Source of the DNA: Colius striatus
Taxonomy: Eukaryota > Chordata > Aves > Coliiformes > Coliidae
Reading direction: 5' to 3'
Length of the DNA: 64,000 nt
Assembly (NCBI RefSeq): GCF_028858725.1
Contig: NC_084771.1
Location: 10,072,915-10,136,914 of the forward strand
Positions 25,391 to 38,560 of this stretch are shown piece after piece (positions within the stretch are counted from its first letter, which is position 1; each line of letters begins with the position of its first letter). Made by a program: the position numbers and the translations under genes. The notes beneath the pieces were generated by a model. It saw only the letters and a list, made by a program, of their open reading frames with translations. It was not told the origin of the DNA and made no database searches.

Positions 25391-28300
25391 CATATTTTTA
25401 TATCTCTGACCTCTGAAGACCCTGGAGCAGGCTACACATGTGTTTTTCATGTCCACATGGCATAGCACATTGTACATAGAAATGTTATCACCAGTGTGTG
25501 ATTGGTGTTTGGTGGTAGGTCTACATACAAAGTTCCTGTGACCCCACTGGAGCCTTCATCTTGTTCTTGCCCCTCAGGCTGCTGCTTTCCATTGTGCTGA
25601 CACAAACATTTCTGCAGCCACCTGGGAGCCTGGAGATGAAGTCAGAAAACTGATCTGCCCAAAGAACAATGCGGCAACAATAAAAAGGTCATTTTTGAAG
25701 ATCAGGGCTCTAGATAGTCAAATACATCTGGATTTCTTTGAAATCTGAGATTTGCTCATTCTGTGGTGACTTGGAAATCTTGTTGAAATTGTATTCTCCT
25801 CATAGAGGAAGGCCTTCACAAAGGTGCTGTGTTTGGGCTTGTGGAAAGTGTACTGAGAAGTTACAGTGGAGCAGTGAAGAAAAATTTTACCTGGTTTAAA
25901 GAGGAGGTTTGCCCCTTAGGGACTGTACAACACAGCTTTGCAGTAGTTGGAAGTGTCCAATGGAATATATTGAACCAATAGTTAAGTACCTCCTCCAACA
26001 ATCTCTGTCATAGAATACAGTAGACTGTGTGGCAAAGCACATCACCTTTCTCTACACAAATACAAAGTCTTGGTCATTTCTCTCTGTGTTGTACTTTACA
26101 ATACAGTGCAAAATACACCAGTGTTGTTCAACAGCACTTGTCACTCATTTCAAGACACAACATACAAGACAGGAGAACAAGGCTTGAGAAACTTTCTTTC
26201 CTCTTGGAAAGAACAAGTCCTAAACTAAGTGGGAGAAGGGCAAGTCCTAATCTGTTGTACTGCATTCATCCCCATGGCATTGCAAGGCACACACAAAAGA
26301 GGAGCTGGCCACTCTTGCTAAAAAGAAATGCTTGTAATCGAGATGACTGATCCTGAAGAGAGAACTCAACTCAAAATGATAGATGAGAAATAAACCATAA
26401 TTTTCTTCTGCAATGCCCTGAAGCTAAAGTTAGGATGATGCAGAGGTTTCCTTTAGTGTGTGCCTATCAGAGGCGCATTGCCATGGTCCTGGTGCGTGTC
26501 CCAACTGCTGGGGCTCCAATGAATTGCCACTCTCTGCAAACCTGCAGTGACACCTACTGGTAACCAATCAAAGCTGTTCCTGCTTCAAGACTGAGCTTGC
26601 TTCTTTCCAAACTTAGAAGAGATTCATTTTTATATCCCGGCTTTCCATCATCACGGTTCCCCACAGTGGTTTTGTACATCCTAGGGCAGGAAGCCGGGCT
26701 CTGTTTAGCCTCCTTATTTGCAAACCGCTCATTTACCACTTCTGTCTTCTGTTCTGAGCTGAATAACCCATGTTGCTCTGTATTCTATGGTAAAATAACA
26801 TGTAGAACACACTGTCTTTTAATGTGTCTCCAGGAAACAATTTAGCTTCCAAATAGACTAGTTTGTCCATAGCTATAAGAGACAGAAAGTTAACACAGTA
26901 TTTACTTCACCTGGAAAATTTAGAAATCTTCCTTTAATTAGAGATAAATACAATCTGTTCTTGAGATTCATTTATATCTCCTACTCAGCGTCCCCACGGA
27001 TAGAATGAAGTGACAGCTCTGCCTGCAAATACATTTCTCCTCCTGCATTTAGAGCTCACGGCATTCCGTAACACTTTGAGGCCAAAGTCTGTGACTTAAG
27101 AGAACCAGTTCTTTGGCAGGAGCTGCTTCTTGTGAAAATATTTTTGGCCCAGAATGACAAGGCTTACATAGCTCCCCACAGTTCAATGTTACTAAAATAC
27201 CACAAGATATTATGGAACAAAAAGGAATCACGAGACTAAGCCAATGTCCTCTGCATAGCTGAAAATCTGAGGAGTTGATCCAATTTAAGAGGCTGCCCTA
27301 AGAAAAGATGTATTTCTTTTTTGCTTAAAATCACATTACCATTACAACTTGTCTAGCCACATAGGACAATAACATCTTGAAGGGTGAAAGATTAATGCTA
27401 CCTATTACCACATCTGCACCAGCTGCTGGGATTCAAATGCTTGTTTTCATGGTATGCTCGAAAAAGAGCAATCACCATCAAAAAACAGCATCAAAAAACA
27501 CTCAAGACACACAGTGTGATTTGATTAGCTGCACAGGAAGACTGGATTAGCAGCCCTACAGAATTAGCAGTTGATGAGCTATTACAACTTGAGCTGCTGC
27601 ATCCCCACTGTGTGTAGCACTTGAGCTTGAATTCCAGTATCTTAGGGGGTGCAAGCTTAAAGGACCAGCTAATTTGGACAACAGCTTAATGTGGGGTCAG
27701 GGTGTGGGTTAAGCCAGCTCAGGTACCTGCACAAGTCACTGCTGTCACTTCACGGACCTCTGGGTAAATAGGAAGGAAAATAGGGTCTGCCAGGAAGCTG
27801 GCAGTGTCAGAGGGCTGAAAAAATAGTACATTTAGTCCTAATGTCACTTCAATGGGTGCTGAAAGTCTTGGGAAGGGTTTTTTCCCCAGACACCTACTAG
27901 ATATGAATTTTTTGTTCTCAAGGTTTAGGAGACAAATATCCTTCATACAAAACTCATCAGGACAAATGCTGTCAGAGTGAAACACCTGTGTGAGGGAAAA
28001 ACTCAGTTCCTTACAAAATGACTGCAGAGGTGTTTCTCTTTGGATCAGTTCCCGAAGCACATAAGTAAAGGATGCCCAGCTATCATCCTGTGCATGACTG
28101 GGATCATCAGGAGATGTTAATCTCATGAATTTACACATGGTACCAGCATTCTCACACATACACACAGGCTTCAGGGAAAATGAGTATGCTTCTTATTGCA
28201 TAACGCTCTGGAATGTGGCAGCCAACTCCAAAGAAACTCTGTGAAAAGTCTTATTAGAGGCAATACAGCAAAGCATCCTGAGGCACACTAGGAAAACAAA

Positions 28301-31300
28301 CAAGGAAAGGCTGAGAATTGACTCAGGAGAACCGGACACTACGTGGCAAAGGACAAGACTTAGGCTAGTGCCTCCAGCCCCAAACCTGAGTGTTATTCTT
28401 TTGCTTTATTGTAGACAGAAGGATGGTGGGTCTGGATGCTGCTGTATACAAATATACACAGTTTCTGGACATTCTCAGGGTGCAAGACTCGACACAGAAA
28501 AGCCTAACGTGCAAAAGTCCCCTTTCCTCCAACTTTTATAATTATTTGTACCTTTATAAAGAAAAGCACAGCCAAGGAAATGTCACTAATACAGCATCAT
28601 GGCATTTTACAGGCTTTCAGTGATGTAAGGAGCAACAGAAAGGTTTGGAAAACAGAGAATCAAAGCTGCTGGGTGCCAATGTGCAATTAACCTGTGTTTA
28701 TTCACTACCTCAGGTTTTATTAATATAACAGAAGAAGAACTGAGGGATCAGAGCTGAATGAAACACTTCACACCAAGAAGCCTCAGGTTTTTTTTTTTTT
28801 AAAAAAAAAAACTTGTTATTTTTGAGCAGAACAGAAACCAAATGTGTCCATCAGGATTAGGCCATAAGTCACCCACAAAAATTAAGCATTGCCAAATATA
28901 AACTGTCAGCAAACGAAACACCATCAGCTTGCTAACACAGGACAGCAACCAGCTTTGCAATCAAGTAAGGCAAAAATTCAACAACTGATTTACATTATTT
29001 TCCATGCAAATGGAGGATTTATCAAGCCAGCAGAAAGGGAGGAACAGCCAGTTCTCTCCAAGGAACCACGTACGGCAGGTTAAGTTGCATTGCTTGTTGA
29101 TACATAAAGAACCACAATAAAAGAGCAACGCAGCAGGAAGGGCCAAGCATTTCCATTTCACTCTGAGAAGCTCTTGGTATGAATTAGAAACGGTTAGTCA
29201 CTGCAATGTGTGGGTGCAGGACACAGAGAAGAATCAAGATCGCTTCCAGTGAGAGCTTTTCTAAATCCATAAACAAATGTATTACAAAGTTAGCTCCTTA
29301 CCCAGCCCTGGAACTACACAATAACTGGTCTGCAAGTAATTGACCCTGATACTACCCCTGAGCAAGGCACTGTGACTTAGCCTCTTTTTAAGCTTCTACC
29401 TGCTGAAGCCAGGGTTTATCTTGATTCCGGTCTCAGAACGTATTAAGCAGTGTAGTGGTGTTCATACAATAGGGAATTACAGCTTAAATCCCAGAAAACT
29501 GATGTAAATATGGGGGAAAAAAAACCATTTGGCATCAGGACACTGGGTATTCTGTTAAAAGAGAGATCAGGCAGTACAGGAAATGACAGCTCAGGGTCAG
29601 AGTCTCTTCACTTTTGAACATTTCCAAACGTGACACATTAGGACTTGGCTTATTATGGAGAGATTGAAACTGCAGGCTAAGATCTAGGTACAGTTTTAAG
29701 TTTGGATCCAATTGTTGAACTAGAAGTGTCTAATTATTCCTCTCCACCTTCTCACAAAGCTTCAGTTCTGTGGGTATTTGTTCTGTGCATTTTCATGTGG
29801 AAATGGGACCAATTTAAGATGATGACACACAGGTAGGCTTTCAGGATCCGCATATTAAGAACAAATTGCTATTGTTTGGAGAAATGCTTGTTCACTCAAT
29901 TTTTAAAAATCCAACACTAAATGAATCAACATGGTGTTAAGAAAATGGCAGTTTCAAAAGATGAGATCATGTAATCTTAACTTTCCTGTTATTTACAGTG
30001 GGTAGGCAGAATTCTTGCAGTTGTGCTTTTCAACAGACTTCATACATTTAGTCAGAAATCATTGTTTCTGGAATCTTTCTATGTTGTCATGGAAATTATC
30101 ACCATGTCCCTAAGACTAGGATAGCAACTTTATGACAAATTACAGGAGACGGGGAAGGAGAATATTTTGGCATAAGACATTACTTACAAGGGGAAAAAAT
30201 CACACATTTCTGCACCCTTAAAAGGCATCCAATTAAGGATTATTCTCTGCTCATTCTTTATAACTAGGCAAATACAAAATCTATCAATCTGTAGAAGATA
30301 TATTTTTGCAGGATTCAATATAGAGCAGCCCATGCAGTCCAGGGAAGACTGGCTAGGCCATCTCAGGCTGCTTCCAACTATTCCTCCTAAGCATCACACA
30401 CCAAAGTCTAAGAACAAAGCTTACCAGAATATAAAGACCTCATTAAGATTTCTGACCACTTTAATGTGTGAACCTTGCAGATCATGTCTGTCAGAGAGCC
30501 CCTGTGAAATCATCAGGTCTCTAAAGCCTTATAAAATTGTTTCTACATGGAAATCATCTGAATGGTACCCAACAGAGAAATTTAACAATAGGGAAACACT
30601 GCTTAAGGAAGGGGATGTTAGTAGTGCAGAAAAAGATGATTCCCCCCCCCCCGTTGCTATACTATAACCTTTACAAAGGTGTCCAAAACATCTGTCAAGC
30701 AAAGAAAAAAGATCTTCTAAAAGGCAGAGACCTGCTGTTCTGAGCTGAATTCTGGGTCATATATGCTGCCCTTAACAGTTCTAAAGAGCCAAATGTGGGA
30801 GGATTCATTAAAGCAGTATTTTCTCAATCATGGTGATTCCCCTTCTTATGAAAGAACCGTGTTCTCAGACAACCTCCAAAACAGAGGGATTTGGCCAGAC
30901 AAGAAAATTTTTGGTTTCTTACAGTAAGTTAGATAAATAAATTGTTTGGGCTGATGACTTTCAGATCTAAAGCAGGTTTCTGCTACTCCAAAAATCAGAC
31001 AAGCTCCAGGAGTCAGAGCACAGAGAGCCGAAAGCCAGCTCAAGCCCATCACACACAAAAACCAAAAGGTTCATCATAATAAGATTAAAGCCCAGATAGT
31101 AAACAATCTATCTCTTTCTAAAGCTTCAACTCTGACACCTTTCATGGTTACCTCGACTCACTGACTAGAATGCTAAAGAATGTAAAATGTCTGCTGCTTT
31201 CCATTTAGGGCACAACTAATTGACCTACAAACAAAAATAGCAGTTCTGTAGCTGCCTAGAAAACAAAAACCATGTAAGATTATTCATATGGACAGAATTT

Positions 31301-31540
31301 ATATTTCTGATCTTTTTAATGTGAAAAACAAACAAGAAAAGTGAAACTTGGGAAAATGCCCTGAATATTTTTGGGTTTGTTCTTGAGAGACACTGTTGAT
31401 TATTTTGATTTTCAAATTATTTATTTAAATGAATTTAAACTTTGGGGTTTTTTAATTTGCTGCTAGGACAATACAGCAGCACGTGGGATCAAAGCTTTTG
31501 CTGGTTGCATATGGCCAGAGCACAACTTTGTGTTATATAC
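25391..31540. other. Intergenic sequence, no gene seen
   Basis: Non-coding. It contains a T13-A11 palindrome at 28788-28811, an 11-C run at 30642-30652 and a near-consensus CTCF-like motif at 26547-26560. The longest open frame (minus strand, 27719-28165, 148 codons) has no recognisable domain. Confidence 0.55.
28788..28811. repeat. T13-A11 homopolymer palindrome
   Basis: Thirteen T followed directly by eleven A, a perfect fold-back that could form a hairpin and is prone to slippage and sequencing error. Confidence 0.85.
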
Positions 31541-31710
31541 ACTGGCACAGGTTGCTCAGGGGTGAGCCACCATCTCTGGAAGTATTTAAATGACATGTAG
31601 ACCTGGCACTTAGGGATATGGTTTAGTGGTGGACATGGCAGTGCTGGCTTAATTGATGGACTTGGTGGTTTCAAGGGTCTTTTTTACCCTAAATTACTCT
31701 TTGATCCTAC
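31541..31710 (+). mobile_element. CR1 LINE 3' end fragment
   Basis: The sense-strand CR1 3' region can be followed in order: GGCACAGGTTGCTCAGGGG, ACCATCTCTGGAAGTATTTA, ATATGGTTTAGTGGTGGAC, GATGGACTTGGTGGTTTCAA, GGTCTTTTTTACCCTAAA, and an ATTCTATG-like end (TACTCTTTGATCCTA). It is severely 5'-truncated. Confidence 0.85.
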
Positions 31711-34700
31711 GTCTAAGCTGCTTTTAGTTCAGCTCTTGAAGAATCTACAAACAGATTCGATGAATGAAATCCTGGATTTAAAAAAATCTCTTAGTAATGA
31801 ATTGAAAATCTTTTCATTGCTGGGTTGGGGTTTTTTTTCTAATATTGATATTGGAATCTGTAAATACTTCAAGACTTTGGAGTTGCAAATTTGATTTTCC
31901 TTGATACGTTCTAATTAGCAAAAGCATTTCTTTCACTTATAAACGAAAGATTTTTTGCATCCAAAGAGATGGTCCTAAAATAATACACAAAAGAAAAACC
32001 TCAGGTGCTTGGAGTTTCTCCTTTCAAAGCGATTTGATGTTTTCTAGTAGCAATTTCAACCGCTTCCCAGTAGAGGGCAGGCGCTGACAAGAATTTGAGG
32101 CAAAGCAAGTTCTGCTTCACTGACGCGCTAAAGCTGACAACAGGAGTAGGATGCATTTTAAGACTATCACTTACTGATGTGTGAGTATGATAAAAGCTCT
32201 CCAGTCGGCAATCATTGAAGCTGACATAAAAGAAGGAAGAGTGATGAAACCTGCTACTTAAGAAACAAAACAAATCTCATATTTTCTTCCTGTCAGTAAC
32301 TAATTTCAGTCCAATTATTTATTTTTAAAGAATAAAGAAAATTCTATGTCTGAAAACCATACAGAGAGGTGGCTCCACACAAAACACCCTAGCCCTGGTA
32401 ATGGTGCCAGGATTAGGATGGCTTTGAAGATTGGAATGGCTGGTTAAAGGCCTGCACAGAAGGACCAGGGAAAGACAAACAAGCCTCAAAGGCACAACAC
32501 ACCCACCCCAGACCTGATAGCATCCTTTAGCCACTTCAAAAGAGTGCAGGTCTGTTTGATATTCACTTTTCCTCCTTGAATTTGGAAACATGTAAACAGA
32601 GAGCTGGGCCAGCAGCCTTGAGCTGAATGCAGGATCCGCAGAGGGAAGTGGGAGGAGCCCATGGCACAGCTGGCCTGGCCTGGCTGTTGTCAAATGGCAA
32701 GGTCTATCTGGTGCTGGCCCCTGTAGATCAAACAAAAGATACAACCTCTTTGAGAATATATGACTATATACATTTGGGAACTTCCTGGCCTGGCACAAGG
32801 TTGCTGTATAACATTTTGGTCCAGGCCGCCTTTGCTAGCTGTTGGGACTTTGTCGCTATTCTTGAGTTGTCCAGCTTCTCCGAGTGACACCATGTCTGGC
32901 ATTTGCTGTGTACCTACACAGTCCTCAGGCTTCATCACAAGGAGCGCACCTTAAACAGAGGAAGAAGGAAAACCAAAAACTGTAACCCTAATCCAGGAAG
33001 AAAGCAAAAATAACCCACTGTTTATTATGTTTAGGTTAGCGAGAATTTTGTGAACCATCTCATAGCTGGGTGCCTGACTCATGACACTTAAAAGCTTGAG
33101 GATGTCAAACCTATAATTGTTTACTACTGGAAAATCAAAGAGAAACATCAATTTTCATAAACCTCAAGCTTCAGAACATAAGCCAATCTCTGCTTGTACC
33201 AAGAGCCTCTTTTTGAAGTAGGTTATTTTTAAAAGGCTCTTTAAGGAAATTCCTCCCTGTCCTGACGTCTGCTGGAGATGGCAAACAAGAGTGAATGAGC
33301 CACTGGTCACATGGGTTAGCAGTTCCTCAAACAGTAAGGTGCCTGCTGACCAAAATACGTGGGCAGCACAACATCTGACTAAGTCCTCAACAGGCTCACT
33401 AAAGCCACCACTCTCAATCCTGTGGTGTCCCAACTTTTGCTGCTACCCTGTTAGAAAATAAGGAGGGCAGGAATGCCACTTTGCCTGAGCTTCTGTGAGT
33501 TGATATTTCTACCCACAGTGCTTTACCAAGAGAAGTTTCTCATCATGCCACTGACTCTCCCTCAGCAACCCTCATTCAGCCTGCCAGCCTGTCTTTAAAG
33601 GACCTTTTTACAGGTCCCACAGAACTTTTGCAACAGTTCTTTCTCTGAAAAAATGAATTCTTCTTGCTTTCTCACCCTTGCTCTCCAATCAGATACCACC
33701 TCCTTCCTTCTCGCTTAAAATTGGAGTCACTTTGCACATTTCCCAACACTGACATTGCAGAGCAGGGCTTGTAAATCCCATCACTGCTACCAAATAGACC
33801 CTAGGGGCCAAAAAAGACCAAGGAAAGGGTATTTTTGGTTTGTGATGCTTTTCCCTTCCCCAAAGTCTTGACATTCAGGTGTGATGGGCTTCCAGGCTCA
33901 ACCCTGAATGCAGCCACTTGTGCAAACAAGGCTCTACTGCAAAACAGAGGAGGACAGAAGCAAGAGATCTAAAGGCTCCTGTCTGTATGCTCCCAGGCTG
34001 CTTCCCTTTGCTTTATCAGAGTGCCTTATGTTAAAAGGAATCTCACAGCTTAAAGGTCGTGTGGGTCTGCAGCTGGCTATGAAAGGCTCACCAGGAAAAT
34101 ACTTCAAGAGTGAGTGAGTGACTGGGTGGAGACTGCCTGTGCACAGTCTCTCTGCAGCTATTGTTTGGCATTTTGTCTGAATAGGTTTGGAAGCTTCTTC
34201 CATGAAGAGCTGATCTTTTCTCCCGCTCTGCTACTTACTTCTCCCACTTTCATGTTTTGTATTTCAGAACTATGCTGCTTTGCTAGCCAGGGTCAGCACA
34301 AGGTCATGACTTGTGACATGAGGTTAATGTAGTTGTTAAGTAACAACATGAGTCTTTTCAATGGCATGAATATTCCACCCCACCCTCTCCCAGACACACA
34401 CGAGCTTTCTGTCTCCCGCCTGAAGCCTCAACTGAATACCTGTTTAATGTAAAGGTTGATCATGCAAGTCTCTTTGCCAATATGCAATGCAGTTATATAT
34501 ATTCCAATTAACACATACCTGACAAAAGAAGATGTTTAATATGCAGCTTTGAAACATTCCAATCACTTTAAAAAGTTGGGCAAATATTGTGACTGCCTTT
34601 CAACAGCTGAAAATGAATGATAAGTATTGACTGTACTGCTGACACTCCCACTGTAAAAAAGAAGAGTGCAGGTTGATCCAAAGCTCTAAATTTGCTGAAC

Positions 34701-37700
34701 ATCTGCAGTATTCATTTACTTTAAGGAGAGTTGCATATGCTTAGGAATCAGCTTAGGTGAGCTGGATGAGACTTTTGGAGATGTGAAAATCATGGAATTA
34801 TATTTCAAGTGTGCAAAGTTTTGCAGTCAAAGCACTTTGATGTGAGGGTTGTCTTTGAGAGGATGAGAAGGAAGAGGGAGATGAAAGAAGGTTTTAGAAA
34901 GTGTCAAGCCAAGAGGCACCTTTTTTTTTCCCCTATGCCCTTCTGACAAATGACCACTACTTTGACAGTATTTCCCATTTCTATTTTCTGCACTTCAGAT
35001 GAACACACTCCATGCAGTCTGTAACCGTCCAACACAAATAACAGAAGGATACTGGATCAGATATTAGCATCATAATATGGTACAAGGCCCCTGTTTGATA
35101 ACCACATACAAGTGTGAAACAGGCAATAGTTAGAGCTGGAGAAGGGAAATCCTACCAACTGTCTGCTTTGCTAATGACACAGCTTTGTCTGTGTCTCTGA
35201 ATTCTGAAAGGAGTCTCAGAATAGCTGTTTACCTACCTCCCTTAATCTAATGGGAACCTTTTGATCCCAGCTGGATCCGACCACTTTGTTTACAAAGTAC
35301 AATTAAAGACAGATAAAGCCTCTTGAAAACAAATCATTCAAACCAGAAGACCCTAAAAAAAGAAGCCAAATGATTTTAAGTCAAAAACCCGAACATTTCG
35401 TAATTAAGATTTTTTATCCAAGATCACCCCTGAAAGAAGAAAGGCGTTGAGGCAAGCTATAATTGATGTGTGGCTCTAAATATGAATTAGAGCAGTAAAG
35501 CAAACCAAACAGTACAACTTCCCTCCACGAAAAAGAAATGAAAAGCCAAATCTGTTAGTTTAACAGCCTTCTGTATCTGAAATAATCACACAGCTGCAGA
35601 CTTGGAAACTCTTCCTCCTGTGTTGGATTTGTAAATCACCAGGTATTTCATAGCTACATTTCATAGTTTGACAGAGCTATCAGGAAAAGAAAGCAGATCT
35701 CATTTCTCCAGGAAAGTAGATGTCAAAGCATTTTGAAACTGTTATTATTGTCAGAATGGGAAATACAATGTAAATTTGGGCTCGGTGTTCATAGCCAATA
35801 CTAACCAGCTGGAACACAGACATTCAGAACTGAATTCCTCTTTGATGCAAGTCCCTCTGGAGGGTGCCGTACTCCTAAGGTGACACAACCAAGCAGGGAC
35901 ATGCTAGTCATCCCAGATCCCCCAGGTGTCAAGGACAGGAAAGGAAAACAAGCTGTGTTGGTTTTCTCTTCAGTTGTTAGCCGACTGATGAGTACAGTGG
36001 TGAAGTTATGGAATGAATCTCAAAGGACCAATCGCTATCACACAGAGCGTTGCTACTGTTTCAGAGTGCCAAAGGACTATTTGAGATAAACACAGAAAAG
36101 AAATACACTAATTTACTATTTTGTGTACAGCCTAAAGTGTCATTTCAGAGTCTCTTCTGAATTACTTGCTCAGTGATAGCTTTATTGTCCTAGATGGGTC
36201 TGACGTTTTACAGAAACCAGAGGTACCAAGTTTTGCATTAGACAATTGTCACTAAAGCAGCTTTAAAAGCAACTGTCATGGGTTTATGAGTGTTTCCATG
36301 AACTTACAACAGATGTCCACTTATAAAGGAGCCTTGCAAAACATCTGTGAGGTCCCAGAGAAGGCAGTTGGTTCCTGTATGCCACAGATGCATAGACAGC
36401 AAATGAGTTAAACACAGCAGGACAATTAGTGGCCTGGAGGAACTTGGGTTTTTCTTCCTAAAGATGTAGTGAACAGTTTATGGGAGAGAATGGTCAGAAC
36501 CAGATACAAGGCAAACTACAGTCAGCACAATCTGCCTCCTTTTCCTTTGCTCTACAGGGGATTTCTAATCTTCCAGTTATGCTAACTTTCCATTTTATTC
36601 AGGACTCACTAAAGGGCTCAGATCTCAGGGTTTCATCTCTGAAGTCCAGCTGAGAATGACCAAATAGGGCCTGAATCTACCACTGAAATATTACCTCTAG
36701 CCCATGACAACTTTTTCTTCACAGTCTTCTCCAGAAGAGCAATTCTTCTTTGCTATTCATTGTCTTGGTAGAAAGTAAGACAATGTTCATCACCCCTCCC
36801 CTTATATATCTGTTGCCAGATTCTTCCTGAAGACCCTCACTGTTGATCTGTGATCCCTGCAAACTACCAGCATTGCATGTAACATGCATGCTGTCAAGTG
36901 TATCAGTACTTAAAACCAAATGATAACATGTTTTGTCCATGTGTTGATTGTTGGGGAAAATATTTATATCAAGGATCATTCCATTACTAAGCAGGGAAAG
37001 GAATTCTTATAATGACCTGTGTGTGTCACATTTAAGTAGAATAGTAAAACTCAGTAAAGTGCAAAAATGCCTGTGAAGGGATATATATCCCTACCAATGC
37101 CCTAGGCCTGAATGATGATGTTATTTTGAATGGTATCTTTCATAATGCAGTAAAACAGCATGAAACTTTTGAACTGATGCAATAAATTACCTTTTAAAAA
37201 GAAACGTAATGAGAAGAAATTAAGAAAGAAAACAGCTGTTCACAAGGAATACTTTAAGTAAAGGCAAAACTTGGTTACTGAGATGAATTTCTAAAATTAA
37301 GTGTGTGGCCCAAGGATATCTGGGTAGGGTACGACCAGATGGGAGAGCTGTGGGACAGAGCACACTACAAAAACGTGCCAGCAGAGGGAACTCACACTTT
37401 GGACATCCCAGCATCGGTGAGCTCTGACTGCTCGTGAGAGGTGGAAAGGCCAGCGCTGGAGGACAGGAAGGGACCTTCAAGAATAAGCAAAGTACTGAAT
37501 GGAATGAAAGAGTGCCCGAAGCTGCTTACCACTCGTCTGTCATTGAAGAGTTTCATCGGGAACAGCGGTGAGTAATGTAGCAAGAAAAAGAATGTAAATC
37601 AAACTTGGAAAATGTTGCCAAAGACAATGATTTACAGGTTGCTTCCAGAAAGTTGCTCTTTAACCCTCAGCCTAGGACAAGCAGAAGGTCATAACAGTTA

Positions 37701-38380
37701 AACAGCTAGATTGATGAAACATATTTGTTACCTTCTGGAGCTAAAATGTTACTGCTAAGGGAACACAAGTCCAAGTGTAGGTAATATTATCAGAGTATAC
37801 CTGCTCATACCAACACAGGATCGGAAAATAAACAGTAGAATATAAGCAAACTTCACCTGTCTATGCTTGTGTGCACTAATTTACATGAAAAACCCCCACC
37901 AATCTCTGTGCTGAAGCAGTGATACCAATAAGAGGAACAGGGTTTTGAGCAGGGCTCATTCTCTACAAGATCCTAGCTTCCACCACAAGAATAGATGCTG
38001 AGCTAGGAGCAGTCATGACATTCAGCAAAAAGAAAGCCCCCAGCAAAGAGATAACCATTCCTTGGGGGAAAGGGAAATTAAGCATAAACGGGTTTTTATT
38101 AGAAAGGCAGCTTAAGAGCAGAGAACAATAAGAAAAAAAATCATGCTTCAACTATCACATGATCTGTAACTTAAAGATCAACTTGAACTTTAGAAGCCAT
38201 ATTTAGAATAATCTCATCTTAATTTGCTGAAGTCTAACCACTCATGGTAAGACCTCGAGGAGTCTTTCTAACTTAGCTTGGTGTCATATAAGGACAGCTA
38301 TCCAACCTGCTCCTTAACTTACCACCCAGACTTACTTGCCATGTTCTTTTAGTCAAGCAGAGAACATACTTGTTGCAAAT
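31711..38380. other. Intergenic sequence, no gene seen
   Basis: Non-coding. It contains a consensus CTCF-like motif at 32067-32080, a one-mismatch copy at 37378-37391, and an unrecognised stretch at about 32340-32960, open on both strands, that could be a decayed LTR. Confidence 0.5.
32067..32080 (+). promoter_or_regulatory. Candidate CTCF-binding motif
   Basis: CCAGTAGAGGGCAG fits the core CTCF consensus CCASYAGRKGGCRS at every position. It lies about midway between the two genes, with motif orientation towards the LNX-like promoter. Motif match only; occupancy is unknown. Confidence 0.45.
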
Positions 38381-38485
38381 CACAGAATCACTGATTCACA
38401 GACTCTTAAGGGTTGGAAGGGACCTGGAAAGATCACTTAGTCCAACCCCTCTGCCAGAGCAGGGCCACCTAGAGTAGGTCAGATG
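38381..38485 (-). mobile_element. CR1 LINE 3' tail fragment
   Basis: CACAGAATCACTGATTCACA followed by GACTCTTAAGGGTTGGAAGG and a GACC-to-TCCAACCCC run is the antisense CR1 3' end. The GACTCTTAAGGGTTGG variant and the CCACCTAGAGTAGGTCA segment are shared with the copy at 60206, so both belong to the same subfamily. Confidence 0.85.
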
Positions 38486-38522
38486 TAGTATGAAACTACT
38501 GAGCAAATTCTAATCTACAAGT

Positions 38523-38560
38523 ATAGAATCATAGAATGTCCAGTGCTGGAAAGAAGAGCA
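38523..38560 (-). mobile_element. Very short CR1 terminus
   Basis: ATAGAATCATAGAATGTCCA followed by GTGCTGGAAAGAAGA matches the terminal repeat and first bases of an antisense CR1 tail. It may be a separate insertion or a broken end of the neighbouring copy 40 bp upstream. Confidence 0.6.

Noticed and set aside
27719-28165. 148-codon minus-strand open frame
   Set aside because: No recognisable motif, no splice or promoter context; expected by chance in 64 kb.
30642-30652. Run of 11 C as a possible regulatory element
   Set aside because: Ordinary homopolymer run with no associated motif.
32325-32798. 157-codon minus-strand open frame
   Set aside because: No domain recognised and lies in the unrecognised G+C-richer block; more likely repeat or chance than a gene.
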